Part shown: piece by piece, positions 24,383-33,067 of the stretch
How the letters are laid out: the number at the start of each line of letters is the position of its first letter
How positions within the stretch are numbered: position 1 is the stretch's first letter
Translations under genes and position numbers: made by a program
Assembly: GCF_001625325.1 (NCBI RefSeq)
Contig: NZ_JRQQ01000005.1
Span: forward strand, 248,001 to 312,000
Reading direction: 5' to 3'
DNA from: Croceicoccus estronivorus
GTDB lineage: Bacteria; Pseudomonadota; Alphaproteobacteria; Sphingomonadales; Sphingomonadaceae
Length of the DNA stretch: 64,000 bases
The notes under the pieces: model-generated
The model's database searches: none
Told to the model about the DNA's origin: nothing
Seen by the model: only the letters and a program-made list of their open reading frames with translations

Positions 24383-25693
24383 ATGACGACTGAGAAAACC
24401 CTGATAGCCGACGCCGGACCCGCCTCTGCCGAACTGGCTTCCGAAACGCCGGCAGCATTGGTGGGAAGGCTGGCCCGCGCCGGGCGGCAGGCCCAGCGCG
24501 TGCTGGCGCGAATGAGCGATGCGGACAAGGCGAAGGCATTGCGCCATGCCGCACAGGCCCTGCGTGATGCGGAAGCGGACATCCTCGCGGCGAACGCGCG
24601 GGATATGGAAGCAGGCGCCGCGCGGGGGCTGGGCGATGCCATGCTGGACCGGCTGCGGCTGGACCATGGGCGTCTTTCCGGCATTGCCGACGCCGTCTAT
24701 GCCGTGGCTGGCCTGCCTGATCCGGTCGGAGAAGTCATTGATCGCAAACAACGGCCCAATGGGCTCGAATTGTCGCGGGTGCGTGTCCCCATCGGCCTGA
24801 TCGGCATTATCTACGAGAGCCGCCCCAACGTGACGGCCGATGCCGCTGCCCTGTGCGTCCGCGCGGGCAATGCGGTGCTGCTGCGCGGCGGGAGCGAGGC
24901 GATCTGGTCCAATCGGGCGATTCATGCCGCTCTGGCAAAAGGCCTGGCCGAGGCAGGCGTGCCTGCCGATGCGGTGCAGCTCATGCCGACGCAGGATCGC
25001 GCGGCTGTAGGGGCGATGCTGAAAGCGACCGGCCTGATCGATATGATCGTACCTCGCGGCGGGAAGAGCCTGGTCGAGCGGGTGCAAACCGATGCGCGTG
25101 TGCCTGTGCTCGCCCACCTCGACGGCATTTGCCATACCTATATCCATTCCGCGGCCGATCCCGACATGGCGCGCGCGGTGGTGCTGAATGCCAAGATGCG
25201 CCGCACCGGCATTTGCGGTGCGATGGAGACCCTGTTGATCGACACGGCATTTCCCGCCGCGCAGGATATCGTCAGCGACCTTGTCGCCGAAGGGTGTGAA
25301 CTGCGCGGTGATGCCCGCGCTCAGGCGCTCGATCCGAGAGTGCTGCCGGCTACCGATCAGGATTGGGATACGGAATATCTGGATGCCGTTCTGTCAGTGG
25401 CGGTAGTCGACGGGCTCGACGCTGCGCTTGATCATATCGCGCGCCACAGCTCGGGGCACACCGATGCGATCGTGACGAGCGATGCCGATGTGGCGGAACG
25501 GTTTCTGGCAGAAGTCGATTCGGCGATTGTCATGGTCAACGCCTCGACCCAGTTCGCTGACGGGGGCGAATTCGGGCTCGGCGCGGAAATCGGGATTGCC
25601 ACAGGCCGCATCCATGCTCGCGGCCCGGTCGCACTGGAAGGTCTGACAACCTACAAGTGGCAAGTGCGCGGTCACGGGCAGACGCGACCCTGA
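24383..25693 (+). CDS. proA: Gamma-glutamyl phosphate reductase
   Basis: Reduces gamma-glutamyl phosphate to glutamate semialdehyde with NADPH in proline synthesis. The 436-residue aldehyde-dehydrogenase-fold protein shows [19 protein letters not shown], the catalytic cysteine in [34 protein letters not shown] and [19 protein letters not shown]. The start was placed at ATG 24383 rather than GTG 24365 because the family begins just after it. proB is not adjacent. It opens the same-strand run proA-nadD-rsfS-rlmH-envC-ctpA, with only 7 bases to nadD. Confidence 0.96.
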   Translation: MTTEKTLIADAGPASAELASETPAALVGRLARAGRQAQRVLARMSDADKAKALRHAAQALRDAEADILAANARDMEAGAARGLGDAMLDRLRLDHGRLSGIADAVYAVAGLPDPVGEVIDRKQRPNGLELSRVRVPIGLIGIIYESRPNVTADAAALCVRAGNAVLLRGGSEAIWSNRAIHAALAKGLAEAGVPADAVQLMPTQDRAAVGAMLKATGLIDMIVPRGGKSLVERVQTDARVPVLAHLDGICHTYIHSAADPDMARAVVLNAKMRRTGICGAMETLLIDTAFPAAQDIVSDLVAEGCELRGDARAQALDPRVLPATDQDWDTEYLDAVLSVAVVDGLDAALDHIARHSSGHTDAIVTSDADVAERFLAEVDSAIVMVNASTQFADGGEFGLGAEIGIATGRIHARGPVALEGLTTYKWQVRGHGQTRP

Positions 25694-25700
25694 GCGGGGT

Positions 25701-26378
25701 GTGACACGGTCATCCAAGAATGGGCTTCGCACGGGCATTCTCGGCGGCAGCTTCAATCCTGCCCACGGCGGTCATCGGCGGATCACATTGTTTGCCATGG
25801 CCGCGCTTGGCCTGGATGAAGTGTGGTGGCTGGTTTCCCCGGCCAATCCGTTGAAGCCACGGGTGGGCATGGCGCCCTTGCCTGCCCGCGTTCATTCGGC
25901 ACGTGCGATGGCGCGGCGGGCGCCGATCAGGGTGAGCGCGATCGAGCGGCATTTCCGCTCAAGTTACACGGTCGACACACTGCAGGCGCTGGTCCGGCGG
26001 TGGCCCGGACGACGTTTCATCTGGCTGATGGGGGCGGACAATCTCGCGCAGTTCCATCGCTGGAAAGACTGGCGCAAGATCGCGAAAATCATGCCGATTG
26101 CGGTAATTGCGCGTCCGGGCTATGATGCAGGTGCGATTGCGAGCCCCGCAATGGCCTGGCTGCGGCGATACCGTGTCGATGCATCCAGTTTTCGTAACCG
26201 GGGTAAATGGAGCGCACCGGCGCTGATAGAATTGCGTTTTGATCTAGATCCACGCTCGGCGACACAGTTTCGCCGCGCCGATCCTGATTGGGCCTCCCGC
26301 CACGCGGGGGCGCCGCCCAGGGATCAGTTGACGCATGATCTCATCCTCACCGATAACGGAAAGGCAGACCGCGCATGA
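25701..26378 (+). CDS. nadD: Nicotinate-nucleotide adenylyltransferase
   Basis: Joins nicotinate mononucleotide and ATP to deamido-NAD in NAD synthesis. The 225-residue nucleotidyltransferase has the N-terminal GILGGSFNPAHGGHRRITL signature with the (H/T)xGH motif, the substrate segment WWLVSPANPLKP, WLMGADNLAQFHRWKDW, and a C-terminal SATQFRR that stands for the ISSTxIR motif. The start is GTG 25701, 7 bases after proA. The C-terminal 30 residues vary from the family and run up to rsfS, 57 bases ahead. Confidence 0.95.
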   Translation: MTRSSKNGLRTGILGGSFNPAHGGHRRITLFAMAALGLDEVWWLVSPANPLKPRVGMAPLPARVHSARAMARRAPIRVSAIERHFRSSYTVDTLQALVRRWPGRRFIWLMGADNLAQFHRWKDWRKIAKIMPIAVIARPGYDAGAIASPAMAWLRRYRVDASSFRNRGKWSAPALIELRFDLDPRSATQFRRADPDWASRHAGAPPRDQLTHDLILTDNGKADRA

Positions 26379-26435
26379 GGCGCGTTGCCTCTTCCGCGTA
26401 TGCCATCCCCGCCGCAAGGAGCGTAAAAAACTGCG

Positions 26436-26858
26436 ATGAACCATGCGCAGACAACACCGGCCACGGCCGGTACCACAGCCGGAGACGCAGCAGCGTTTGC
26501 CGGCGCTGACCCGGAACCGGGATCGATGCACGACCTCGTGCTGTCCTCGCTTGACGAAGACCAGGCGCAGGAGGTCGTTTCCATTCCGCTTCAGGGAAAA
26601 TCCAGCATGGCCGATCACATGGTGATCGCGTCTGGCCGATCGACCAGGCAGGTTGCCGCCATGGCCCAGAAATTGGCGGAGCGGCTGAAACGGGCCGGCT
26701 TCGGCAGCCCTCGGGTAGAAGGCCTGCCTGCCGCAGACTGGGTGCTCATCGATGCCGGGGATGTGGTAGTGCACTTGTTCCGTCCGGAAGTCCGCACCTT
26801 CTATAATCTGGAGAGGATGTGGGGCTTTGGCGAAGGCGCGGCCCTGGGTCAGGCCTAG
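26436..26858 (+). CDS. rsfS: Ribosome silencing factor RsfS
   Basis: Binds L14 of the 50S subunit and blocks subunit joining when nutrients are scarce. The 140-residue protein has a variable alanine-rich N-terminus (about 28 residues) and then the RsfS/Iojap core: SLDEDQAQEVVSIPLQGKSS, MADHMVIASGRSTRQVAAMA, ADWVLIDAGDVVVHLFRPEV and FYNLERMW. A GGAG lies 14 bases before the ATG, a long spacing. The placement between nadD and rlmH is a widely conserved order. Confidence 0.95.
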   Translation: MNHAQTTPATAGTTAGDAAAFAGADPEPGSMHDLVLSSLDEDQAQEVVSIPLQGKSSMADHMVIASGRSTRQVAAMAQKLAERLKRAGFGSPRVEGLPAADWVLIDAGDVVVHLFRPEVRTFYNLERMWGFGEGAALGQA

Positions 26859-27000
26859 GCCGGTTTCCTCGCTGGCCATTCCATCCGAATGGCCCCGTTG
26901 ATACAGGATTGCGCCCGCGAGGGCGTGGGGTCTGGTATTGTCCGGGCAGGCCGGGTTATTCGCGCCGCGGCAGAGTAACCAGTCTGGCGGAAAGAGGCCC

Positions 27001-27420
27001 ATGAAACTGCATGTTATCGCCCGGGGAAAGATCGGCCGTTCGCCCGAAGCGGAACTGGTCGCACGTTATGAAAAACGTATTCCCTGGCCGCTGAAGCTGA
27101 CCGAACTGCCGGAAACCGGTGGCAATATTCCCGCGCCAGCGACACCTTGCCGCACTGTCCTGCTGGACGAGCGGGGCAAGCAGCTTTCCTCGGAAGATTT
27201 CGCGCACCTGCTTGGCCGCTGGCGTGACGATGGCATCCGCGAAACGCGGTTTCTGATCGGCGCACATGATGGGCATGGCGAAGCGGACCGGGCGGAAGCC
27301 GACCTCTTGTTTGCTTTCGGGAAGGCGACCTGGCCGCACTTGCTGGCGCGCGCGATGTTGATGGAGCAACTCTTTCGCGCAACGGCGATCCTTGCCGGCC
27401 ATCCCTATCATCGGGCCTGA
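27001..27420 (+). CDS. rlmH: 23S rRNA pseudouridine-1915 N3-methyltransferase
   Basis: A SPOUT methyltransferase that methylates pseudouridine 1915 in helix 69 of 23S rRNA on assembled 70S ribosomes. The 139-residue protein shows MKLHVIARGKIGRSPEAELV at the start, the LLDERGKQLSSEDFA segment, the knot-forming FLIGAHDGHGEA (family form IGGxxG, here with AHDGHG) and the C-terminal LLMEQLFRATAILAGHPYH. The start was set at ATG 27001, where the family begins; the longer open frame upstream is untranslated. AGAGG precedes it at 5 bases. Confidence 0.95.
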   Translation: MKLHVIARGKIGRSPEAELVARYEKRIPWPLKLTELPETGGNIPAPATPCRTVLLDERGKQLSSEDFAHLLGRWRDDGIRETRFLIGAHDGHGEADRAEADLLFAFGKATWPHLLARAMLMEQLFRATAILAGHPYHRA

Positions 27421-27440
27421 AAATCGGGCAGGCTCGGGTC

Positions 27441-28658
27441 ATGTCAGCCGCTCTCCGTTTCCGCTCCCTTGCTGCCATCGCCCTGCTGCTGGCGGCAGCT
27501 GGCGCATCGGCCCAGCGCACGGCGATTTATGACGATCCGGATGAAACGCGCACGGCGCTGCACAAGGCGCAAGCCGATGGCAAGGCGGCGCGGGAACGTG
27601 CGGAAAAGCTGGAGGCCGATGCCGCCAGAGTGGGCGAAGCGGCGGAAAAAACCGCGCGCGAGGCAGCGGCACTCGCCGCGCGCATCCAGCAATCGGAAGC
27701 TGGTATCGCAGCGGCGGAGGCGCGACTGGCATTGATCGAACGGCAGAAAGATGCCTTGCGGGCCCGTCTCGCGCGCAAGCAGAAACCGTTGGTTAAACTC
27801 ACTGCGGCCCTGCAAAAATTCTCTCGCCGCCCACTAGTGCTGTCGATCCTGCGGCCGGGTTCGGTGCGCGAAGTCGTCTATCTGCGCGCGATGCTTGCCA
27901 GCGCCCTCCCGCAGGTGGAGCAGAGGACCGCCGCATTGCGACAGGAAATTGCCCGTGGCAGGGCTCTGGAACGCGAAGCGCAACAGGCCCTGGCGTCATT
28001 CAGGGCAAGCGAGGCGGAACTGGAAAAACGGCGCAAGGCGTTGGCGGCGCTGGAAACCCGCCAGCGTCTGGCATCGCGTCAGGCAAGCGGGGTTGCCGCG
28101 CGCGAAGCGGAACGGGCGCTCGCACTGGCCGAACAGGCTCGCGATCTCGATACGCTGCTGGCCCGGTTGGATGAAGCCGGCAGCCTGCGCCAGCAGCTTG
28201 CCGAGTTGCCCGGTCCGATCATGCGCCCGGCGCGGCCTGCGGATTCGCAGGTTGCGGCTCCGGCCCCTGCAGCGACGCGGACAATTGCTGCCGCGCCCGC
28301 CGGATATCAGCTGCCCGTAGCGGGCAGGATCGCAACCGGCTTCGGGGCCATATCGCCGGGCGGCATGCCCAGCGAAGGGGTCACGCTGGTGCCGCGGCCT
28401 GCAGCTCAGGTGGTATCGCCCGCCGCCGGGCGAGTGGCTTTCGCGGGTGCCTATCGCGGCTATGGGCGCATTGTGATTGTCGAACATCCGGGTGGGTGGA
28501 CCAGTCTGGTTACCGGGCTCGTGCGGGTGGACGTCGCAGTGGGCGACAAACTGGTTGCCGGATCGCCGCTGGGTATTGCCGCGCCTGCCCGCCCCACCAT
28601 TACGCTGGAACTCAGGCGTGAAGGGGAGCCGGTCAATCCACTCGAATACCTGGGTTGA
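27441..28658 (+). CDS. envC: EnvC-like murein hydrolase activator with degenerate LytM domain
   Basis: A 405-residue periplasmic protein with a signal peptide (residues 1-24, ending GASA), a long coiled coil (about 30-260, rich in Ala, Glu, Arg) and a C-terminal LytM domain (about 285-405). EnvC-type proteins do not cut peptidoglycan but switch on amidases at the division septum under FtsEX control. Here the domain lacks zinc ligands: the HxxxD position reads SEGVTL and the HxH position reads TITLEL, as expected for an activator. It starts 20 bases after rlmH and precedes ctpA. Confidence 0.88.
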   Translation: MSAALRFRSLAAIALLLAAAGASAQRTAIYDDPDETRTALHKAQADGKAARERAEKLEADAARVGEAAEKTAREAAALAARIQQSEAGIAAAEARLALIERQKDALRARLARKQKPLVKLTAALQKFSRRPLVLSILRPGSVREVVYLRAMLASALPQVEQRTAALRQEIARGRALEREAQQALASFRASEAELEKRRKALAALETRQRLASRQASGVAAREAERALALAEQARDLDTLLARLDEAGSLRQQLAELPGPIMRPARPADSQVAAPAPAATRTIAAAPAGYQLPVAGRIATGFGAISPGGMPSEGVTLVPRPAAQVVSPAAGRVAFAGAYRGYGRIVIVEHPGGWTSLVTGLVRVDVAVGDKLVAGSPLGIAAPARPTITLELRREGEPVNPLEYLG

Positions 28659-28714
28659 ACATTGTGACGGGCGAAATCCTCATCTGGCGTTAAGCTCGGC
28701 GGCGCGATAGAGAG

Positions 28715-30064
28715 ATGCCCATGAAACTCGCTTATCTCATGCGTTCCGCTGCGCTGGTCACTGCCGTTGCGCTCCTGCCTGTAACGACTGCGGGGCTGGC
28801 TGCGGTCGACGGCCGTGCCGCGCCGCAATTCGGCAAGCTTTACGCCGTTTATCAGCGGATCAAGGCGAACTACGTCGATCAGGTTGACGATGAAAAGCTG
28901 GTGCGCGGCGCGATCGACGGGATGCTGGCCGCGCTCGATCCCCATTCCTCCTATCTCGACGGTTCCGACCTTCAACGTCTGGAGACGATGATTGACGGCA
29001 ATTATCAGGGACTCGGCCTGTCGGTTACGATGGAAGACGAAGCGGTAAAGGTGATTTCGCCGTTCCGTGGCAGCCCGGCCGAAAAGGCAGGGGTCAAAGC
29101 GGGCGATTTCATCACGCACCTTGATGGCAAGCTGATCTACGGACTGGAACTGGACGAAGCGGTTGCCAAGATGCGCGGCCCGGCAGGTACGCAGATTCGC
29201 CTGACGATTTTCCGCCCCGGTCGTGATGAGCCTTTCGATGTGACAGTCACGCGGGGCGTGATCGAACTGGAACCGGTCATTTCCGAGCTCAAGCCGGGCA
29301 GGATCGGCGTTATCACCGTCAATGAATTTTCCCGCGATGTCGGGGCCGACGTGAAAAGCGCGGTGCAGAAAATGCGGCGCGAGGCAGGCGGGACGTTGAA
29401 AGGCCTGTTGCTGGACTTGCGCTCCAACCCCGGCGGTTCGCTGGACGAGGCGGTGGCCCTGTCGGACCTGTTCCTCGACAGTGGCCAGATCGTGTCGCAG
29501 CGCGGCCGGAACAAGAGCGAGAACATCTATTACGACGCGGAGAAGGTTTATCCGGGCGATGCCGCCAAGGGAACGCCGCTGATCGTGCTGATCGACGCGG
29601 GTTCGGCTTCGGCCTCGGAAATCGTCGCCGGCGCGTTGCAGGATCATCACCGCGCACTGGTCATGGGCGAACGCAGCTTCGGCAAGGGCAGCGTCCAGAC
29701 CTTGCTGCCGCTGACACGCGACAGCGCGCTCAAGCTCACGACTGCGCGTTACTTCACGCCGTCGGGCCGTTCCGTTCAGGAAGGCGGGATCGAACCCGAT
29801 ATCACGGTGCCGCAGCTTTCCGATCCTGATCGGGCGAAGCGGGCCAAGCTGCGCTATCGCGAATCCGACTTGCGCGGGCACCTCGTCAACGAGGTCGATC
29901 TCGATGACAAGGAACTGGAAATCGACAAGCAGACCGACCCACGGTTTGCCGCAACGCCTGAGGAACTGAAGGAAAAGGGCGTAGAGGATTTTCAGCTCTA
30001 TTACGCGCTGGAAACCTTGCGCCGTGCTGGCGGCACGCTGGCGACCGGCGCCAAGCAAGACTAA
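28715..30064 (+). CDS. ctpA: S41-family C-terminal processing peptidase
   Basis: A 449-residue periplasmic serine protease with a signal peptide (residues 1-30), a PDZ domain (about 90-175; IKANYVDQVDDE before it, VKVISPFRGSPAEKAGVKAGD inside) and the S41 catalytic domain. The nucleophile serine is in AGSASASEIVAGALQDH and the general-base lysine in GERSFGKGSVQTLLPL. These enzymes trim or degrade envelope proteins, including cell-wall hydrolases. Two in-frame ATGs (28715, 28721) follow AGAGAG. The neighbourhood with envC suggests joint action in septal wall turnover, but this is an inference from gene order. Confidence 0.94.
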   Translation: MPMKLAYLMRSAALVTAVALLPVTTAGLAAVDGRAAPQFGKLYAVYQRIKANYVDQVDDEKLVRGAIDGMLAALDPHSSYLDGSDLQRLETMIDGNYQGLGLSVTMEDEAVKVISPFRGSPAEKAGVKAGDFITHLDGKLIYGLELDEAVAKMRGPAGTQIRLTIFRPGRDEPFDVTVTRGVIELEPVISELKPGRIGVITVNEFSRDVGADVKSAVQKMRREAGGTLKGLLLDLRSNPGGSLDEAVALSDLFLDSGQIVSQRGRNKSENIYYDAEKVYPGDAAKGTPLIVLIDAGSASASEIVAGALQDHHRALVMGERSFGKGSVQTLLPLTRDSALKLTTARYFTPSGRSVQEGGIEPDITVPQLSDPDRAKRAKLRYRESDLRGHLVNEVDLDDKELEIDKQTDPRFAATPEELKEKGVEDFQLYYALETLRRAGGTLATGAKQD

Positions 30065-30067
30065 GCC

Positions 30068-30574
30068 GTGGGAGATCGCGCACCCCTCTCGCTGGTTCGC
30101 GCCCTTGCGCTGGGCGTGCCGGCGGCGCTGCTGGCAGGGGCCTATATCGGGCAATACCTGTTTGATCTTTATCCATGCGAAATGTGCTGGTGGCAGCGCT
30201 ATCCCCATTTCGCTGCGATCGGTCTCGCGTTGATGGGGGTTATCGCCAGGCCCAAGCGTTTCTGGTTCGGCCTCGCCGCTTTGTCGATCCTCTCATCCGG
30301 GCTTATCGGGGCATTTCATGCGGGGGTCGAATATGGCTGGTGGGAAGGATTGACTGCTTGCAGCAGCCCGGTCGCGATGGGGAGCGGCGATCCCCTGGAG
30401 GCGGTGCTCAACGCCCCGCTCGTACGGTGCGATGACGTGCAGTGGAGCTTGTTCGGCATTTCGCTTGCGGGGTGGAATTTCCTCATTTCGACCGCGGCGG
30501 CAGTGACCATTATCGGTCTGCTCTTTCGTGGCGCCGCCGGGAGGAGCGGCGCACGGCAAAGGACTCTCTCATGA
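30068..30574 (+). CDS. dsbB: DsbB-family disulfide bond formation protein
   Basis: A 168-residue inner-membrane protein with four hydrophobic segments that reoxidises DsbA and passes electrons to quinone. The first redox pair is in YPCEMCWWQR and the second in LTACSSP with VRCDDV, matching DsbB topology. The start is GTG 30068, three bases after the ctpA stop, and the stop overlaps the start of the next gene (ATGA at 30571). It therefore belongs to the ctpA message and is coupled to the ubiquinone-synthesis gene, which makes biochemical sense since DsbB needs ubiquinone. Confidence 0.9.
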   Translation: MGDRAPLSLVRALALGVPAALLAGAYIGQYLFDLYPCEMCWWQRYPHFAAIGLALMGVIARPKRFWFGLAALSILSSGLIGAFHAGVEYGWWEGLTACSSPVAMGSGDPLEAVLNAPLVRCDDVQWSLFGISLAGWNFLISTAAAVTIIGLLFRGAAGRSGARQRTLS

Positions 30575-31104
30575 ACGCAGGCAAGGTGAAACGGCCTGAC
30601 AGCGCGCGGATGATTCGGGTCGACCAGGCCGGTGAATATGGTGCGACGCGAATTTACGCCGGGCAATTGGCCGTGCTGGGCAGCAATGGGCCTCATGCTG
30701 GCGAAATTGCGGGCATGGCTCGGCAGGAAGATGACCATCTTGCCCGCTTCGATGCCCTGATGGCGCAACGCGGGGTGCGTCCGACCTTGCTGCAGCCATT
30801 CTGGAATGTCGCCGGCTATGCCCTGGGAGCGGCAACCGCGCTGATCGGGCCGGAAGCGGCCATGGCATGCACTGCGGCGGTGGAGGAAGAAATCGACCGC
30901 CACTACACGCAGCAGTTGGACGAGCTGGAAGATGGCCGGGATCCGGAACTGGGCGCAATGGTGGATGAATTTCGCGCGGACGAACGGGAACACCGCGATG
31001 CGGCACTGGCGGCAGGGGCGGAGCGGGCTCCGGCCTATCCGTTGCTGTCAGGCGCGATCCGGTTGGGTTGCCGAATCGCGATTCGCCTGTCCGAGAGGAT
31101 CTGA
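30571..31104 (+). CDS. coq7: Demethoxyubiquinone hydroxylase (Coq7 family)
   Basis: A 177-residue di-iron hydroxylase that makes the last ring hydroxylation in ubiquinone synthesis. The ligand motifs are spaced as in Coq7: the Glu in DQAGEYGA, EDDH in ARQEDDHLARF, the Glu of AVEEEIDRHY, and DEREH in FRADEREHRDAAL. The start at ATG 30571 overlaps the dsbB stop by four bases and has AAAGGA upstream. The end (ERI) is followed by a 130-base gap holding a probable promoter for the next gene. Confidence 0.94.
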   Translation: MNAGKVKRPDSARMIRVDQAGEYGATRIYAGQLAVLGSNGPHAGEIAGMARQEDDHLARFDALMAQRGVRPTLLQPFWNVAGYALGAATALIGPEAAMACTAAVEEEIDRHYTQQLDELEDGRDPELGAMVDEFRADEREHRDAALAAGAERAPAYPLLSGAIRLGCRIAIRLSERI

Positions 31105-31236
31105 ATTCGGCGCATTTGATTTCGAGCATTTTATTTGGGACCGAACGAAGCGAACGCGCTTGCGTCATATCCGGTTCAGCGGGCATGCTGCCTGTATTGC
31201 GATAGAAGGGCGGAAGCTGTCCGCCATGGAGTGAAG

Positions 31237-31812
31237 ATGATGAAACGCCTGATTGCCGCCGCCGCTTTCGCCGCCGCGTCTCTGTTTGCCGGGGCCGCAC
31301 CTGCCATGGCGCAGGAACAGGACCAGGATAACGATTACCGCGTCAACCAGTTGATCATCTATGGCGACGACGAATGCCCGCCATCGACTGGTGACGAGAT
31401 CACCGTCTGCGCGCGCAAGGCGGAAAGCGAACGGTATCGCATTCCGGAAGATCTGCGGGTGAGCGGGGATCCGTCCAACAAGGCTTGGACCGAGCGGGTT
31501 CTGTCCTACGAAACGGTTGGCAGCACCGGGATCAATTCCTGTTCGCCAGCGGGGGCCGGTGGTGAACTGGGCTGTACCCAGAAGCTGATCGATGCGGCTT
31601 ACGGCGAGAAAAAGGAAAGCGGTTCCGATCGCTTCAGCGAACTGATCGCCAAGGAACGGGAACAGCGGCTGTCCACCATTGACGAAGATGCCGCCGCCGA
31701 ACAGGGGCGGGTCGAACAGGTTGAGCAGGAATATGCCGATCGCAAGGCAGCGGAAGAAGCTGCCACCAGCGATGCGGCCTCTGGTGAAGAAACCGCGGAA
31801 CCGGCACAATAA
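31237..31812 (+). CDS. Secreted conserved protein of unknown function
   Basis: A protein of about 191 residues with a clear signal peptide (LIAAAAFAAASLFAGAAPAMA, cleaved near residue 27). Then come two pairs of cysteines (ECPP with TVCARK; SCSP with LGCTQK) that could form periplasmic disulfides, the segment ERYRIPEDLR and a glutamate/alanine-rich helical tail. Similar cysteine-then-RYRIP sequences are familiar from sphingomonad secreted proteins, but no biochemical role is known to me. ATG 31237 was chosen for the GGAG five bases in front; ATG 31240 is equally possible. No enzyme motif is visible. Confidence 0.75.
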   Translation: MMKRLIAAAAFAAASLFAGAAPAMAQEQDQDNDYRVNQLIIYGDDECPPSTGDEITVCARKAESERYRIPEDLRVSGDPSNKAWTERVLSYETVGSTGINSCSPAGAGGELGCTQKLIDAAYGEKKESGSDRFSELIAKEREQRLSTIDEDAAAEQGRVEQVEQEYADRKAAEEAATSDAASGEETAEPAQ

Positions 31813-31876
31813 CGCCGGTTTCCTTACGCTGTTCATCGCCAATGCGCCTTTAACCAATTGATTGTAGGGGCGGCGC

Positions 31877-32995
31877 ATGGCCAGACGCATTCTCACGGTC
31901 TTCGGCACCAGGCCCGAAGCGATCAAGTTGTTCCCTCTGGTTCATGCGCTGCGCGGCGATGCGCGGTTCGACAGCCGCGTCTGCGTAACCGGGCAGCATC
32001 GCGGGATGCTGGATCAGGTGCTGGAGATCGCCGGGATCGTGCCGGATCACGATCTCGACGTCATGCAACCGGATCAGAGCCTGGATGCGCTGACCGCGCG
32101 ATTGCTGACCGGAATCGGGCAGGTGCTGGATGCGGAGCGGCCTGACTGGGTCGTGGTGCAGGGTGACACGGCCACCGCGATGTGCGGGGCCCTGGCAGCT
32201 TATTATCGCAAGATTCCGATTGCCCATGTCGAGGCGGGCTTACGTTCGGGCAATATCTATCACCCCTGGCCTGAAGAAGTGAATCGCCGGGTGATCGGCA
32301 CGATGGCGCGGTTGCATTGCGCGCCGACGCAGACTGCGGCTGACGCTCTCCGGCGGGAGAATATCGATCCGGCGGCGATTCATGTCACCGGCAATACGGT
32401 GATCGACGCGCTGCAATGGGTGACGGAACGCATTCGGCACGAGCCGGGACTGGCCAGTGGTCTGGCGGAAATCGAAACTCGTTTTGCCGGCAAACGCATT
32501 GTCGGCGTCACCAGCCACCGGCGCGAGAACTTCGGAGACGGGATGCAGGCGATTGCCGAAGCGATCCGGCAGATCGCAGCGCGCGATGATGTGGCGTTGA
32601 TTTTTCCGGTTCACCTCAATCCCAATGTCCGTTCGGTCATGCAGGCCGCACTCGCCGGGTTGTCCAATGTCGCATTGATCGAGCCGCTTGATTATCTGCA
32701 CTTCGCCCGGCTGCTGGATATTTCCACGTTGATGCTGACCGATAGCGGCGGTGTGCAGGAAGAGGCGCCGGCGCTGGGCAAACCGGTTCTGGTGATGCGG
32801 GAAACCACCGAACGGCCCGAGGGGATCGTTGCGGGCACGGCCCGGCTGGTTGGAACCGATTGCGCGCGGATCGTGACTGAAACCAATCGCCTGCTGGATG
32901 ATGCGGGTGCCTATGCCGAAATGGCGCGGGCGCACAATCCGTTCGGCGACGGCAGGAGCGCGGGGCGCATTGCCGAACTGCTGGCAACGGAGTGA
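31877..32995 (+). CDS. wecB: UDP-N-acetylglucosamine 2-epimerase (non-hydrolysing)
   Basis: Interconverts UDP-GlcNAc and UDP-ManNAc, a donor for surface polysaccharides. The 372-residue GT-B fold enzyme has VFGTRPEAIKLFPLVHAL, VTGQHRGMLDQVL, VQGDTATAMCGALAAYY, HVEAGLRSGNIYHPWPEEVN, VTSHRRENFGDGM and LTDSGGVQEEAPALGKPVLV. The length is normal for the family. wecC follows 72 bases later on the same strand, and together they make UDP-ManNAcA. No transferase or polymerase genes are next to them. Confidence 0.96.
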   Translation: MARRILTVFGTRPEAIKLFPLVHALRGDARFDSRVCVTGQHRGMLDQVLEIAGIVPDHDLDVMQPDQSLDALTARLLTGIGQVLDAERPDWVVVQGDTATAMCGALAAYYRKIPIAHVEAGLRSGNIYHPWPEEVNRRVIGTMARLHCAPTQTAADALRRENIDPAAIHVTGNTVIDALQWVTERIRHEPGLASGLAEIETRFAGKRIVGVTSHRRENFGDGMQAIAEAIRQIAARDDVALIFPVHLNPNVRSVMQAALAGLSNVALIEPLDYLHFARLLDISTLMLTDSGGVQEEAPALGKPVLVMRETTERPEGIVAGTARLVGTDCARIVTETNRLLDDAGAYAEMARAHNPFGDGRSAGRIAELLATE

Positions 32996-33067
32996 AATGC
33001 GGCGTCGTTACCGCTAAATTTACCCCTTTCCGGCATGGTTTGCATTGAAGTTGAGCAGGAACCCTTC

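Noticed and set aside
28460-30208. A 582-codon open frame antisense to ctpA and dsbB
   Set aside because: Shadow of the protease gene; no ribosome-binding site or domain.
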